Shown: positions 26,237 to 32,910 of the stretch, piece by piece | Layout of the letters: each line of letters opens with the position of its first letter | Numbering within the stretch: the first letter of the stretch is position 1 | Source: JBBDWZ01 sp050732575 | GTDB taxonomy: Bacteria; Gemmatimonadota; Gemmatimonadetes; Longimicrobiales; RSA9 | DNA length: 32,910 nt | Assembly: GCA_050732575.1 (NCBI GenBank) | Contig: JBOHRF010000025.1 | Coordinates: 1 to 32,910, forward strand | Direction: 5' to 3' | Notes under the pieces: model-generated | Seen by the model: only the letters and a program-made list of their open reading frames with translations | What the model was told of the DNA's origin: nothing | Databases searched by the model: none | Made by a program: the position numbers and the translations under genes

Positions 26237-27355
26237 GTGATGGCCGGTGAGTCTTTGCACGTCTGTCATTTCCTCTCCGACGATGCCTGGGGCGGTTTGG
26301 AGGTAATGGCGCTCAGCCTGCTTCAGGCACAACAGGCAAGCGCGCAGTTCAAGGTGTCCCTGATCGTCCTGAATGAGGGGCGACTGGAGCAGGAAGCACG
26401 ACGACTGGGCGTCACTGTGCGACTCATCCCGGAATCGAAAATGGGGCCCTGGTCGCTCTATCGTCAGCTCGAGCGCACGCTGCGTCATCTGAGACCGGAC
26501 ATCGTCCACACGCACCGCTATAAGGAGAATCTCCTAGCCTACCTGGTGGCACCGCGTCTGAGATTGCGCACCGTGGTTACCATACATGGATGGGAACCGT
26601 CGTTGACGCTACCGGTTCGAATCAGAGTGGGCCTTCGCGATTTCGTTTCATTCCGCCTGGCACGACGGGCGAACGCGCGCTTCGCCGCCGTCTCGCGCGA
26701 TCTGCAACACAACTATCGCATTCCCGATGACAGCTGCACGGTCATCCCGAACGGTATCCGTATCCAGCCCACGCCGACCGCGGTGCGCGCGAACGGACAG
26801 GCAGCCAGTGCACCGGTCATCGGCTGGGCCGGCCGCATGGTGGCAATCAAGTCGTTGGGAACGTTACTCGATGCAGTGGCGCTTCTAAACGACCTACCTG
26901 TGAAACCCAGATTGTTACTGGTGGGCGATGGCCCGGACCGCACGGCTCTGGCGGAACAGGCGCAACGGCTGGGCATTGCCGAACAGGTTGAGTTCACTGG
27001 CTTCGTGAATGATTTGACGCCGCATCTGGCGCGCATGAGCCTCTTTGCGCTCCCCTCGCTTCAGGAAGGAGTGCCGCTCGCCCTGCTCGAGGCTATGGGA
27101 GCTGGCATTCCCACACTGGCCGCGGGGGTGGGCGGGATTCCCGAGATGATCGGCGACAGCGGCGCTGCACACCTCGTACGAGGGCACGTACCCGCCGACT
27201 GGGCTGCTGCCATCCGCCGTTTCGTCACCAGCCCGAACGAAGCCAACGAAATGGCGGATCTCGGACGAGCGCTGGTGATGAATCGATTCTCGTTGGAGGC
27301 AATGCTGGCGCGTTATTCCGAACTCTATGCGCAGGCCCTGGGACGTTCCGCGTGA
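26237..27355 (+). CDS. Glycosyltransferase family 4 protein
   Basis: This is a GT-B enzyme of typical length (372 residues). It opens with VCHFLSDDAWGGLEVMALSL and has HTHRYKENLLAYL in the first domain. The second domain contains VIPNGI, IGWAGRMVAIKS, LLVGDGPDR and the EGVPLALLE motif (EX7E) with GIPEMI, which binds the nucleotide-sugar donor. It adds a sugar to the growing repeat unit at the inner membrane; its specificity is not predictable. The start is GTG 26237 with ATG 26240 adjacent; the choice changes one residue. It sits between two acetyltransferase genes. Confidence 0.92.
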   Translation: MMAGESLHVCHFLSDDAWGGLEVMALSLLQAQQASAQFKVSLIVLNEGRLEQEARRLGVTVRLIPESKMGPWSLYRQLERTLRHLRPDIVHTHRYKENLLAYLVAPRLRLRTVVTIHGWEPSLTLPVRIRVGLRDFVSFRLARRANARFAAVSRDLQHNYRIPDDSCTVIPNGIRIQPTPTAVRANGQAASAPVIGWAGRMVAIKSLGTLLDAVALLNDLPVKPRLLLVGDGPDRTALAEQAQRLGIAEQVEFTGFVNDLTPHLARMSLFALPSLQEGVPLALLEAMGAGIPTLAAGVGGIPEMIGDSGAAHLVRGHVPADWAAAIRRFVTSPNEANEMADLGRALVMNRFSLEAMLARYSELYAQALGRSA

Positions 27356-27413
27356 GCGGGCAGAGAACAGCTGCGACCGTACGCTGCACGTTGCTCCGCG
27401 AGGAAATGACCTG

Positions 27414-28037
27414 ATGCGGCAACGACTCGAGGAAATCCGTGAGCGCGTACGCGAACATGGAATTCGCCCGGTCGCTGTGCTGGTATGGCGAGTCTTGCGT
27501 GATCGAATCCGACCTCCCTGGAATCTGCTGTATTGGATTCCGGTTGCCGAAGGCAAATCTGTGTCGATGCCGCCCGGTGCTGAGTTCGTCATGATCTCCG
27601 ATCGCAGCAAAGACCTCACTCCGCTCCAGCAGGAAGCACTCAACCGCAGCTTTGCTGCCGACCTCATGCTCGCCGATCAGCGCTTGGCCCGCGGCGCGGC
27701 GCTGCATATCCTGTTTGTGGATGGAAGACTGGCCGGGACGCTCTTTACCGTCACGGGGAAGACGCAGCGCTTTCAGCACATCCTGCTAACCGAGCGTGAT
27801 GCCATGGTGCTCGATGCCCGGATCGTGCCCGCCTTTCGCGGCAAGGGACTCTATCCGGTACTGCTTGCGCGCAGCGTGGAAGCCCTGCGCGCGGCCCAGC
27901 TGGAACGGCTATACATTGAGACTGCGGAAACCAATACGGCCTCGCTGCGCTCCTACGACAAAGTCGGATTTCGATATCTCGGCCGGCATCGGCCACTCGG
28001 ACGGGAACGCTACCGCTACAGTGATAGGCCACTGTGA
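27414..28037 (+). CDS. GNAT family N-acetyltransferase
   Basis: The 207-residue protein has the GNAT core. A strand pair LHILFVDGRLAGTLF precedes the acetyl-CoA loop VPAFRGKGLYPVLLARSVE, followed by RLYIETAETNTASLRSYDKVGFRYLGRH, the usual Asn/Tyr C-terminal signature. It transfers an acyl group from acyl-CoA, probably to an amino sugar precursor of the locus. The start is chosen at ATG 27414, preceded by GAGG 10 nt upstream. An upstream start at 27327 would overlap the glycosyltransferase gene by 29 nt and adds an unlikely sequence. It is the last gene of the acetyltransferase/GT4/acetyltransferase operon. Confidence 0.87.
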   Translation: MRQRLEEIRERVREHGIRPVAVLVWRVLRDRIRPPWNLLYWIPVAEGKSVSMPPGAEFVMISDRSKDLTPLQQEALNRSFAADLMLADQRLARGAALHILFVDGRLAGTLFTVTGKTQRFQHILLTERDAMVLDARIVPAFRGKGLYPVLLARSVEALRAAQLERLYIETAETNTASLRSYDKVGFRYLGRHRPLGRERYRYSDRPL

Positions 28038-28311
28038 GTTGATCATACACACGCTCGCCAATTGGTGACCCCCGTTTCATCCATTAGCGTCAACTCAACG
28101 CCCGCGGTACTGGATTTCGAGATTTCGAGCGCCCCGTTATCCACAAGTGTTGCGAGCTTGCGACAGGCACCCCTGGTTTTTGCGGATCAATGTGTTGGGC
28201 GGCTTTGCTTTTGGGCGGCCTTCTGTGGGTCGGTAACCGGGTCTAACAAGGCATGGTGCGTGCGCAAACGGCCAGCAACGCAGGGATATCTCAAACCCAT
28301 TTTGATAACGC
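28038..28311. other. Intergenic region before the outer-membrane protein gene
   Basis: An 8-bp inverted repeat, TGAGTTGA 28035-28042 and TCAACTCA 28090-28097, brackets the end of the GNAT gene and has no T-run after it. It could be a weak transcription-end structure or an operator. No other feature is supported. Confidence 0.35.
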
Positions 28312-31260
28312 TTGATACGTAGTTCTCTTACAGGTTTTGGCGCGGCTGCCGTTCTGGCCCTTTTCGGTATGAACGGACCCGTGGCAGCGCAATCCCTCAC
28401 GGAAGGTTCTCTCCAAGGTCTCGTTCGAGTTACGCAGGGTGCGCCACGAGGCGACGTCGTTTTGACCTTGCGCGATCGGGCCAGTGGCCTTTCCCGATCG
28501 GTACCGGTGAACGGAAGCGGGGAATTCCGCCTGATCAATGTGCGCCCGGGCGAATATGACTTGACAGTGGAAGCGTTCGGTTTGCGCCCGCAGCGGCTCG
28601 AGGGGATTACCGTGCGCGCGGGTGCCAGCACCCATGTCGAGCCGGTCTTGACGCGCTCAGAAAACCCGAATGTGCCGGTGGAGGTCCGCCGTTACGAGGG
28701 CGCTGCCGGGCGAGGTACGCAGCAGTTACACGCCTTTGAGCTGGATCGATTGCCGTTGTCGGGCCGCGACATCGGCGCGCTCGCGCAACTCTCCACGATT
28801 TCTACGGCCACTCTCGAGACGGAAGGTTTGCCCGGCGGACTGAGTGGCGTTCGCATTGATGGGCTGGCCATTGGCTCGCCGGTGCGCGCAGGTGGATCCG
28901 TTTCGGTGCTGCCCCAGAGCGCCTTTGCCCGGGCCGAGATTCTGAATGCGAGTGCCGACGTCGAATGGGCTGGCACAGCCGCGCCCGCGCTGTCGCTGCA
29001 AACGGTAGGTAGTGGACCTCGTGCGTCCCTGCGCGGCTATGGCGCGTGGCTGAAAGGCCCCGAGCGCGTGGACGATCTGACCTCACCCGTATTCAACGGC
29101 CTGCAAGCGGGTGCGCTTCTGTCCGGACCTTTCATGCGGGATACGGCCGCCTATGTGATCGGCTTCGAGATTTGGCGGCTGGAGCTGCCGTTGGCTTCGC
29201 GTACGCGTGCGGATTCCCTGGCTACACGCGCGACCGCGATTGCGCGCGACATTTACGGGGTGCAGGCGCCCGGTTCAGGGTTGAATCGCCTGGCGCAAAT
29301 GAATGCAGCATCGGGCTTCGCTCGGCTCGACTGGCGTTTTGGCGAAGCACATACCTTGCGCACCAGTGGTGCTTTCACTTCCATGCCGCGGGCCCTGACG
29401 GTCCCCAGCACATTGGACCGCGTAGGCGCCCAGTCGGAGCTGCGCGGCCTGGACGGATATGTTTCGACCGTGCTGACCTCGAACTTGAGTGAAACGCTGG
29501 GACAGGAGTTCCGCATAGGCCTGGATCGTACGGTGCGCGATTTCAACGCGGAGGCCCGCGCCGCTTTTGGTGAAGGCAGTACATCGATTGTGGAGGATGA
29601 CTTCGGATTGGGCCGTGATCCCGTGCAGATCGGCAACTTTGCTACGTCGACCTTTCGACTGCGCGAGACGCTTCATTTTCCAGTCGCGTCGCACCACGTG
29701 AAGTTTGGCGTGAGTGCCGACATCGCGTCCCACGATTTCACCTATTTGGCCAATCGAACGAGTACGTTTTGGTACTCCTCCATCGACGACTTTGCCCGTG
29801 GCTCCGGTTACGGTGTGGCAACCAGCGGCATAGCCGCCTCGCAATTCAGCATTCCGCGCTACGGCGCATTCCTTCAGGACGAGTGGTCGGTAGGATCACG
29901 CATTCGCGTACTGCTGGGCGCGCGTTGGGATATGGACGCTCCGCCCACGGAAGACATTGTGGCCAATTCCGAATGGCAGCGCTTGACTGGCATACGTTTG
30001 GACACCGCGTTGTCCCGACATGGTCGATTGAGCCCTCGATTCGAGTTCGAGTGGCGGCCCTCGCCTCGCTGGGCGCTGCGCGCCAGCGGCGGCATCTGGG
30101 ATGCACCGATGGATCCCGTCTTGTTCGGTGAAGTACTCGCCTATGATGGCGGAGTCACAGTGCAGCGCGGATTCGGCAGTTTCCAGGATTGGCCGCAGGC
30201 CGATGTGGCAACCGGCCGTCCTTCGTTGACCCTGCTGGCCGATGGATTCCAGGGCCCACGCAGCACGCGTGGGGTAATTCAATTGAGCCGCACCTTGGTA
30301 CCTGGTGTGGACCTCACGCTGGGCGGAGTTTTCCGGCGCACAGAGTTGCTGCCTCGGCGCGTCGATCTGAACCTCGCACCCAGCGCCGCCCTGCGCGATC
30401 AATACGATCGGGAAATTTTTGGTACGCTTCAGCAACGTGGCAGCGTAATCGCGGCCACCAGCGGTTCGAATCGGCGGTTTAGCGCGTTCGACGTGGTATC
30501 CGCCATCGGCGTAGATGGCTGGTCGGAGTACCGGGGCGCAGAAGCGTCACTGCAGGCCAGCGTTGCCAACTCGTTGCAACTGAGTGCGCGTTACACGTAC
30601 TCGCAAACCGAGGACAACTGGTTCATGGCGCGGGATGGTAATGGTCTGGGCGAACCTTCGCCGTTCCGCCCCAGCAGTACGGCCGTGGATTGGACCGAGG
30701 GTCGGTCGGACTTCGATGTTCCGCATCGCGCCACCTTGGGCGTCGACCTCACGTTGCCGGGACTGCGTGGATTGCACCTGGCCGCGTTGTACCGTTATCG
30801 ATCCGGATACCCATTCACACCGGGTTTCCCCGCCGGCGTGGATGCGAACGGTGATGGCTCGCTGCGCAACGATCCCGCATTCGTCGATCCCAACAGCGCT
30901 TCATTCTCCATTCTGGCCTCAGCCTGGCCTTGCCTGGTCGAGCAGCAAGGTCGCATGGCAACCCGCAATTCCTGCCGTGCCCCGGCGGCCAGCTTCCTGG
31001 ACGCACGCGTCAGCTTCGGACTTACGAGCGGCAGTGGCCGCAGCGCCGAGCTGGTCATCGATGCGCTCAACTTGATGGCGTCCGGCGCAGAAGAGGTGGA
31101 TCGCGCTCTGTATCGTGTAAACCCGCTGGGCACGTTGACCATCGATGACGTGAGCCGTCGGGTCAATGTCCCGCTCATGTTGAACCCGAATTTCGGCGCG
31201 CCTTTGCTCCGGGCAATTGCTCCGCGCACGCTGCGTGTCGGGTTGCGAGTCACGTACTGA
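28312..31260 (+). CDS. TonB-dependent-receptor-like outer-membrane barrel with N-terminal carboxypeptidase-regulatory-like domain
   Basis: The 982-residue protein begins with a signal peptide ending GPVAAQ. It is followed by an Ig-like carboxypeptidase-regulatory domain (about 30-115; GEFRLINVRPGEYDLTVEA) and a plug-like segment (about 145-230; LPLSGRDIGALAQL, GVRIDGLAIG). A long beta-barrel then ends in LRVGLRVTY, whose terminal aromatic residue is typical of outer-membrane barrels. The family imports glycans, siderophores or other large substrates, or helps export or assembly; the cargo is unknown. No TonB box was identified. The only available start upstream of the signal is TTG 28312, because an in-frame stop lies at 28306-28308. 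The stop is 1 nt from the next ATG, so it is translationally coupled to the following lipoprotein. Confidence 0.82.
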   Translation: MIRSSLTGFGAAAVLALFGMNGPVAAQSLTEGSLQGLVRVTQGAPRGDVVLTLRDRASGLSRSVPVNGSGEFRLINVRPGEYDLTVEAFGLRPQRLEGITVRAGASTHVEPVLTRSENPNVPVEVRRYEGAAGRGTQQLHAFELDRLPLSGRDIGALAQLSTISTATLETEGLPGGLSGVRIDGLAIGSPVRAGGSVSVLPQSAFARAEILNASADVEWAGTAAPALSLQTVGSGPRASLRGYGAWLKGPERVDDLTSPVFNGLQAGALLSGPFMRDTAAYVIGFEIWRLELPLASRTRADSLATRATAIARDIYGVQAPGSGLNRLAQMNAASGFARLDWRFGEAHTLRTSGAFTSMPRALTVPSTLDRVGAQSELRGLDGYVSTVLTSNLSETLGQEFRIGLDRTVRDFNAEARAAFGEGSTSIVEDDFGLGRDPVQIGNFATSTFRLRETLHFPVASHHVKFGVSADIASHDFTYLANRTSTFWYSSIDDFARGSGYGVATSGIAASQFSIPRYGAFLQDEWSVGSRIRVLLGARWDMDAPPTEDIVANSEWQRLTGIRLDTALSRHGRLSPRFEFEWRPSPRWALRASGGIWDAPMDPVLFGEVLAYDGGVTVQRGFGSFQDWPQADVATGRPSLTLLADGFQGPRSTRGVIQLSRTLVPGVDLTLGGVFRRTELLPRRVDLNLAPSAALRDQYDREIFGTLQQRGSVIAATSGSNRRFSAFDVVSAIGVDGWSEYRGAEASLQASVANSLQLSARYTYSQTEDNWFMARDGNGLGEPSPFRPSSTAVDWTEGRSDFDVPHRATLGVDLTLPGLRGLHLAALYRYRSGYPFTPGFPAGVDANGDGSLRNDPAFVDPNSASFSILASAWPCLVEQQGRMATRNSCRAPAASFLDARVSFGLTSGSGRSAELVIDALNLMASGAEEVDRALYRVNPLGTLTIDDVSRRVNVPLMLNPNFGAPLLRAIAPRTLRVGLRVTY

Positions 31261-31261
31261 T

Positions 31262-32785
31262 ATGCGACGCGCTGTTCTTACCCTTTTGCTGGCGCTGAGC
31301 AGTGTGCTGGTTGCCTGCCGTGAATCCGGCGATCAGGTACTTGGTGTTGATGCTACCGGCGACCTGCTCGGCGAAGCGTATCTCGATCGTGATGGCGACG
31401 GTCGGCGCACGCCTACAGTCGATCCGCCGTTTCCGCGCTTGCGCGTCGAGATTGTGCCGGCCACCGGAGGGGCGGTGGTGGCCACCGCGCTGACCGACTC
31501 ACTGGGCCGGTTCCGCATGCGCAACCTGGCGGTGGGATCCTATCGGGTACGACCCGACCCCTTCTCGGTAGGTGATAGCGTTCGCATCGAACGCATCGAC
31601 AGCGCCCTGGTCACGATAGCCGCAGAGGACACGGCGGTGTCCGTGATTACCATTGGATACACCACGCCCACCATGGCGCAGATTGCCAGCATGACCCGAG
31701 GTACGCGCGTGGGTGTATTTGCCACGGCGTTAAACGCGTGGGCTACGTTCGGCGACTCGACGATTCACCTGGCGGACTCCACAGGTACGGTGAGAGCCGT
31801 CCTGTTGCCTTCCAACGCCATTGCGGCCGGCGATCGTGTACGCGCCACGGCTACCGTCACGGATCATTTGGGCAGAGTGGCGCTCAGCAATGTCACGTTG
31901 ATCTTCCGCACTCCGGGAGACTTGCCCGCGCCCATCGACACGACCACACGAGGCGCTGCGCGTGCGGGTGGCCGGCTCGACGCCGCGCAGGTGCGCATTC
32001 GGGGCGCCACCGTGCAGGAAGCCAGTTCGCTTCCGGGCGGCGATGTGCGCTTCACGGTGGATGACCGGAGCGGTCCGCTGGAAGTGCTGGCCGACGCAAG
32101 TGCGGGTTTTCTTACCAACTTACCCATCAGACCCAGCGCAGAGCTGGATGTTACCGGTGTGTTGACGCCGGTGGCCGATGGATCCGGGCGGTGGCGGCTC
32201 AAGCCGCGCTTCACCGGTGACGTCATCGTTCGCTATCCGCGCATTCCGATTGCCACGGCGCGCACCCGTCAGCCCCAGCAGATTGTGACCATTCATGGCA
32301 TCGTGCTCAACGACGTGCAGACGTTTGGCAACCGCACAGTGCACGTGGCCGATGCCACGGCCGCCATTCGAGTGATCTCACTCACGGGTTTCTTTGCGCC
32401 CGGCGACAGCGTGAGCATTACAGGGCAGATCAACGTTGATGTTGGACAGCCTATTGTGGAACAACTGGAGATCGCCGTACTCGCGCGTCGCGTCATTCAG
32501 GCGCCCCTGGCGCTCACCACGGCACGTGCGGCCACGGCCGACAACGGGCAACGCGATGCCGCACTGGTGCGCCTGACCGATGCGGTCTTCGACACGGTCC
32601 GCGTCAGCGGTGAGTTGCGCCAGGGTTTCAATGACGGCTCGGGCTTCGTACAGGTAGTGCCGCCCACCGTCTTCCAATTGCCCGCGCTGGGCGCCCGGGT
32701 CGACATGACGGGCCTCCTGGTGCCGATTGCCCCCGGCCGTTGGGTGATTCGACCACGCAGTGCAGCGGACGTCGTAATTCGTTAG
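31262..32785 (+). CDS. Lipoprotein with an SdrD-B-like domain and tandem OB-like repeats
   Basis: The 507-residue protein has a signal ending SSVLVACRE, a clear lipobox. Next comes a Cna-B/SdrD-B-like domain (about 25-110; GEAYLDRDGDGRRTP, DSLGRFRMRNLAVGSYRV). Then four segments share an OB-like pattern of VRIRG-type opening, display of VDDRSG or VADATA, and a closing region on GD-V-TG; approximate spans are 138-220, 235-330, 340-410 and 425-505. Such repeats resemble the beta-barrel domains of Bacteroidota/Gemmatimonadota surface lipoproteins. Binding to a partner or ligand on the cell surface is inferred. It immediately follows the outer-membrane barrel gene (TGATATG junction), so the two probably form a receptor-lipoprotein pair. 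The frame extends upstream to 31217, but the signal peptide fixes ATG 31262. Confidence 0.82.
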   Translation: MRRAVLTLLLALSSVLVACRESGDQVLGVDATGDLLGEAYLDRDGDGRRTPTVDPPFPRLRVEIVPATGGAVVATALTDSLGRFRMRNLAVGSYRVRPDPFSVGDSVRIERIDSALVTIAAEDTAVSVITIGYTTPTMAQIASMTRGTRVGVFATALNAWATFGDSTIHLADSTGTVRAVLLPSNAIAAGDRVRATATVTDHLGRVALSNVTLIFRTPGDLPAPIDTTTRGAARAGGRLDAAQVRIRGATVQEASSLPGGDVRFTVDDRSGPLEVLADASAGFLTNLPIRPSAELDVTGVLTPVADGSGRWRLKPRFTGDVIVRYPRIPIATARTRQPQQIVTIHGIVLNDVQTFGNRTVHVADATAAIRVISLTGFFAPGDSVSITGQINVDVGQPIVEQLEIAVLARRVIQAPLALTTARAATADNGQRDAALVRLTDAVFDTVRVSGELRQGFNDGSGFVQVVPPTVFQLPALGARVDMTGLLVPIAPGRWVIRPRSAADVVIR

Positions 32786-32812
32786 GACGAGTTCCAAAAC
32801 GATCAAGGGTTG

Positions 32813-32908
32813 CTACAGAAACTGCAGCACGTTCTCAACACCCGGCCGATTATTCTCGAACAGCCGGCCAAACTCGTTTACCAACCGAAAGTGCGCCAAC
32901 AATTTGCA
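32813..32908 (-). CDS. C-terminal end of a gene running in from the right edge (partial)
   Basis: The minus strand reads 31 residues ending FENNRPGVENVLQFL and a stop at 32813. Composition looks protein-like, but the fragment is too short to assign to a family. It would be convergent with the lipoprotein gene, leaving only 27 nt between their stops. Confidence 0.4.
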   Translation of the reverse strand, partial: CKLLAHFRLVNEFGRLFENNRPGVENVLQFL

Positions 32909-32910
32909 CG

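Noticed and set aside
28241..28250. GTCTAACAAG resembling the start of an integron attC site
   Set aside because: No matching GTTRRRY-type end or paired inner boxes lies within the usual attC length, and no integrase or cassette array is present.
1..32910. CRISPR arrays, tRNA/rRNA genes, insertion sequences or integrases
   Set aside because: No short spaced repeats, no tRNA-like cloverleaf with CCA-type end, and no transposase or integrase motifs were seen on either strand.

Overview
The window looks like a piece of a Gram-negative chromosome of roughly 60% GC. It carries an exopolysaccharide or surface-glycan locus. A TonB-dependent-receptor-like outer-membrane protein, several lipobox-bearing lipoproteins and large Ig-like (Big) repeat proteins together suggest a Gemmatimonadota-type or related soil bacterium. 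That taxonomic call is inference from gene style, not from a marker gene.

Layout. Positions 423-3969 hold a minus-strand operon: a membrane-anchored SGNH protein, a low-molecular-weight tyrosine phosphatase and a second SGNH protein. A long leader (3970-5180) then leads into a plus-strand 1126-residue Big-repeat lipoprotein (5181-8561). This leader contains a well-conserved c-di-GMP-I (GEMM-I) riboswitch at 4968-5072, followed by an overlapping intrinsic terminator. Next is a minus-strand operon of glycosyltransferase, Wzx-type flippase and AsnB-type amidotransferase (13746 down to 8650). Divergent from it is a plus-strand set: UDP-GlcNAc 2-epimerase, an alpha/alpha-toroid protein and a Trm112-like/SAM methyltransferase (14375-17904). 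A third SGNH gene (17990-19348, minus), paralogous to the first, is bracketed by the intact methyltransferase and a decayed copy of its 3' end. Two further lipoproteins (19955-20872 and 21286-23073) carry the same C-terminal module as the riboswitch-controlled protein. A fourth SGNH membrane protein (23200-24546, minus), a leader rich in hairpins, and an acetyltransferase/GT4/acetyltransferase operon (25126-28037) follow. The window closes with a TonB-receptor-like barrel coupled to an OB-repeat lipoprotein (28312-32785) and the tail of a minus-strand gene.

How it may work together (inference): the epimerase supplies UDP-ManNAc, the glycosyltransferases build a repeat unit, and AsnB, the methyltransferase and the GNAT enzymes decorate it. 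The flippase exports it and the SGNH proteins act on acyl groups outside the inner membrane. The three lipoproteins with a shared ~265-residue module could bind or process the polymer at the cell surface, with at least one under c-di-GMP control. No priming transferase, polymerase (Wzy), Wza or Wzc is visible here, so the locus continues elsewhere or is unusual. The most notable items are the riboswitch-terminator controlling the Big-repeat lipoprotein, the three-copy uncharacterised C-terminal module, and the duplication scar around the third SGNH gene.
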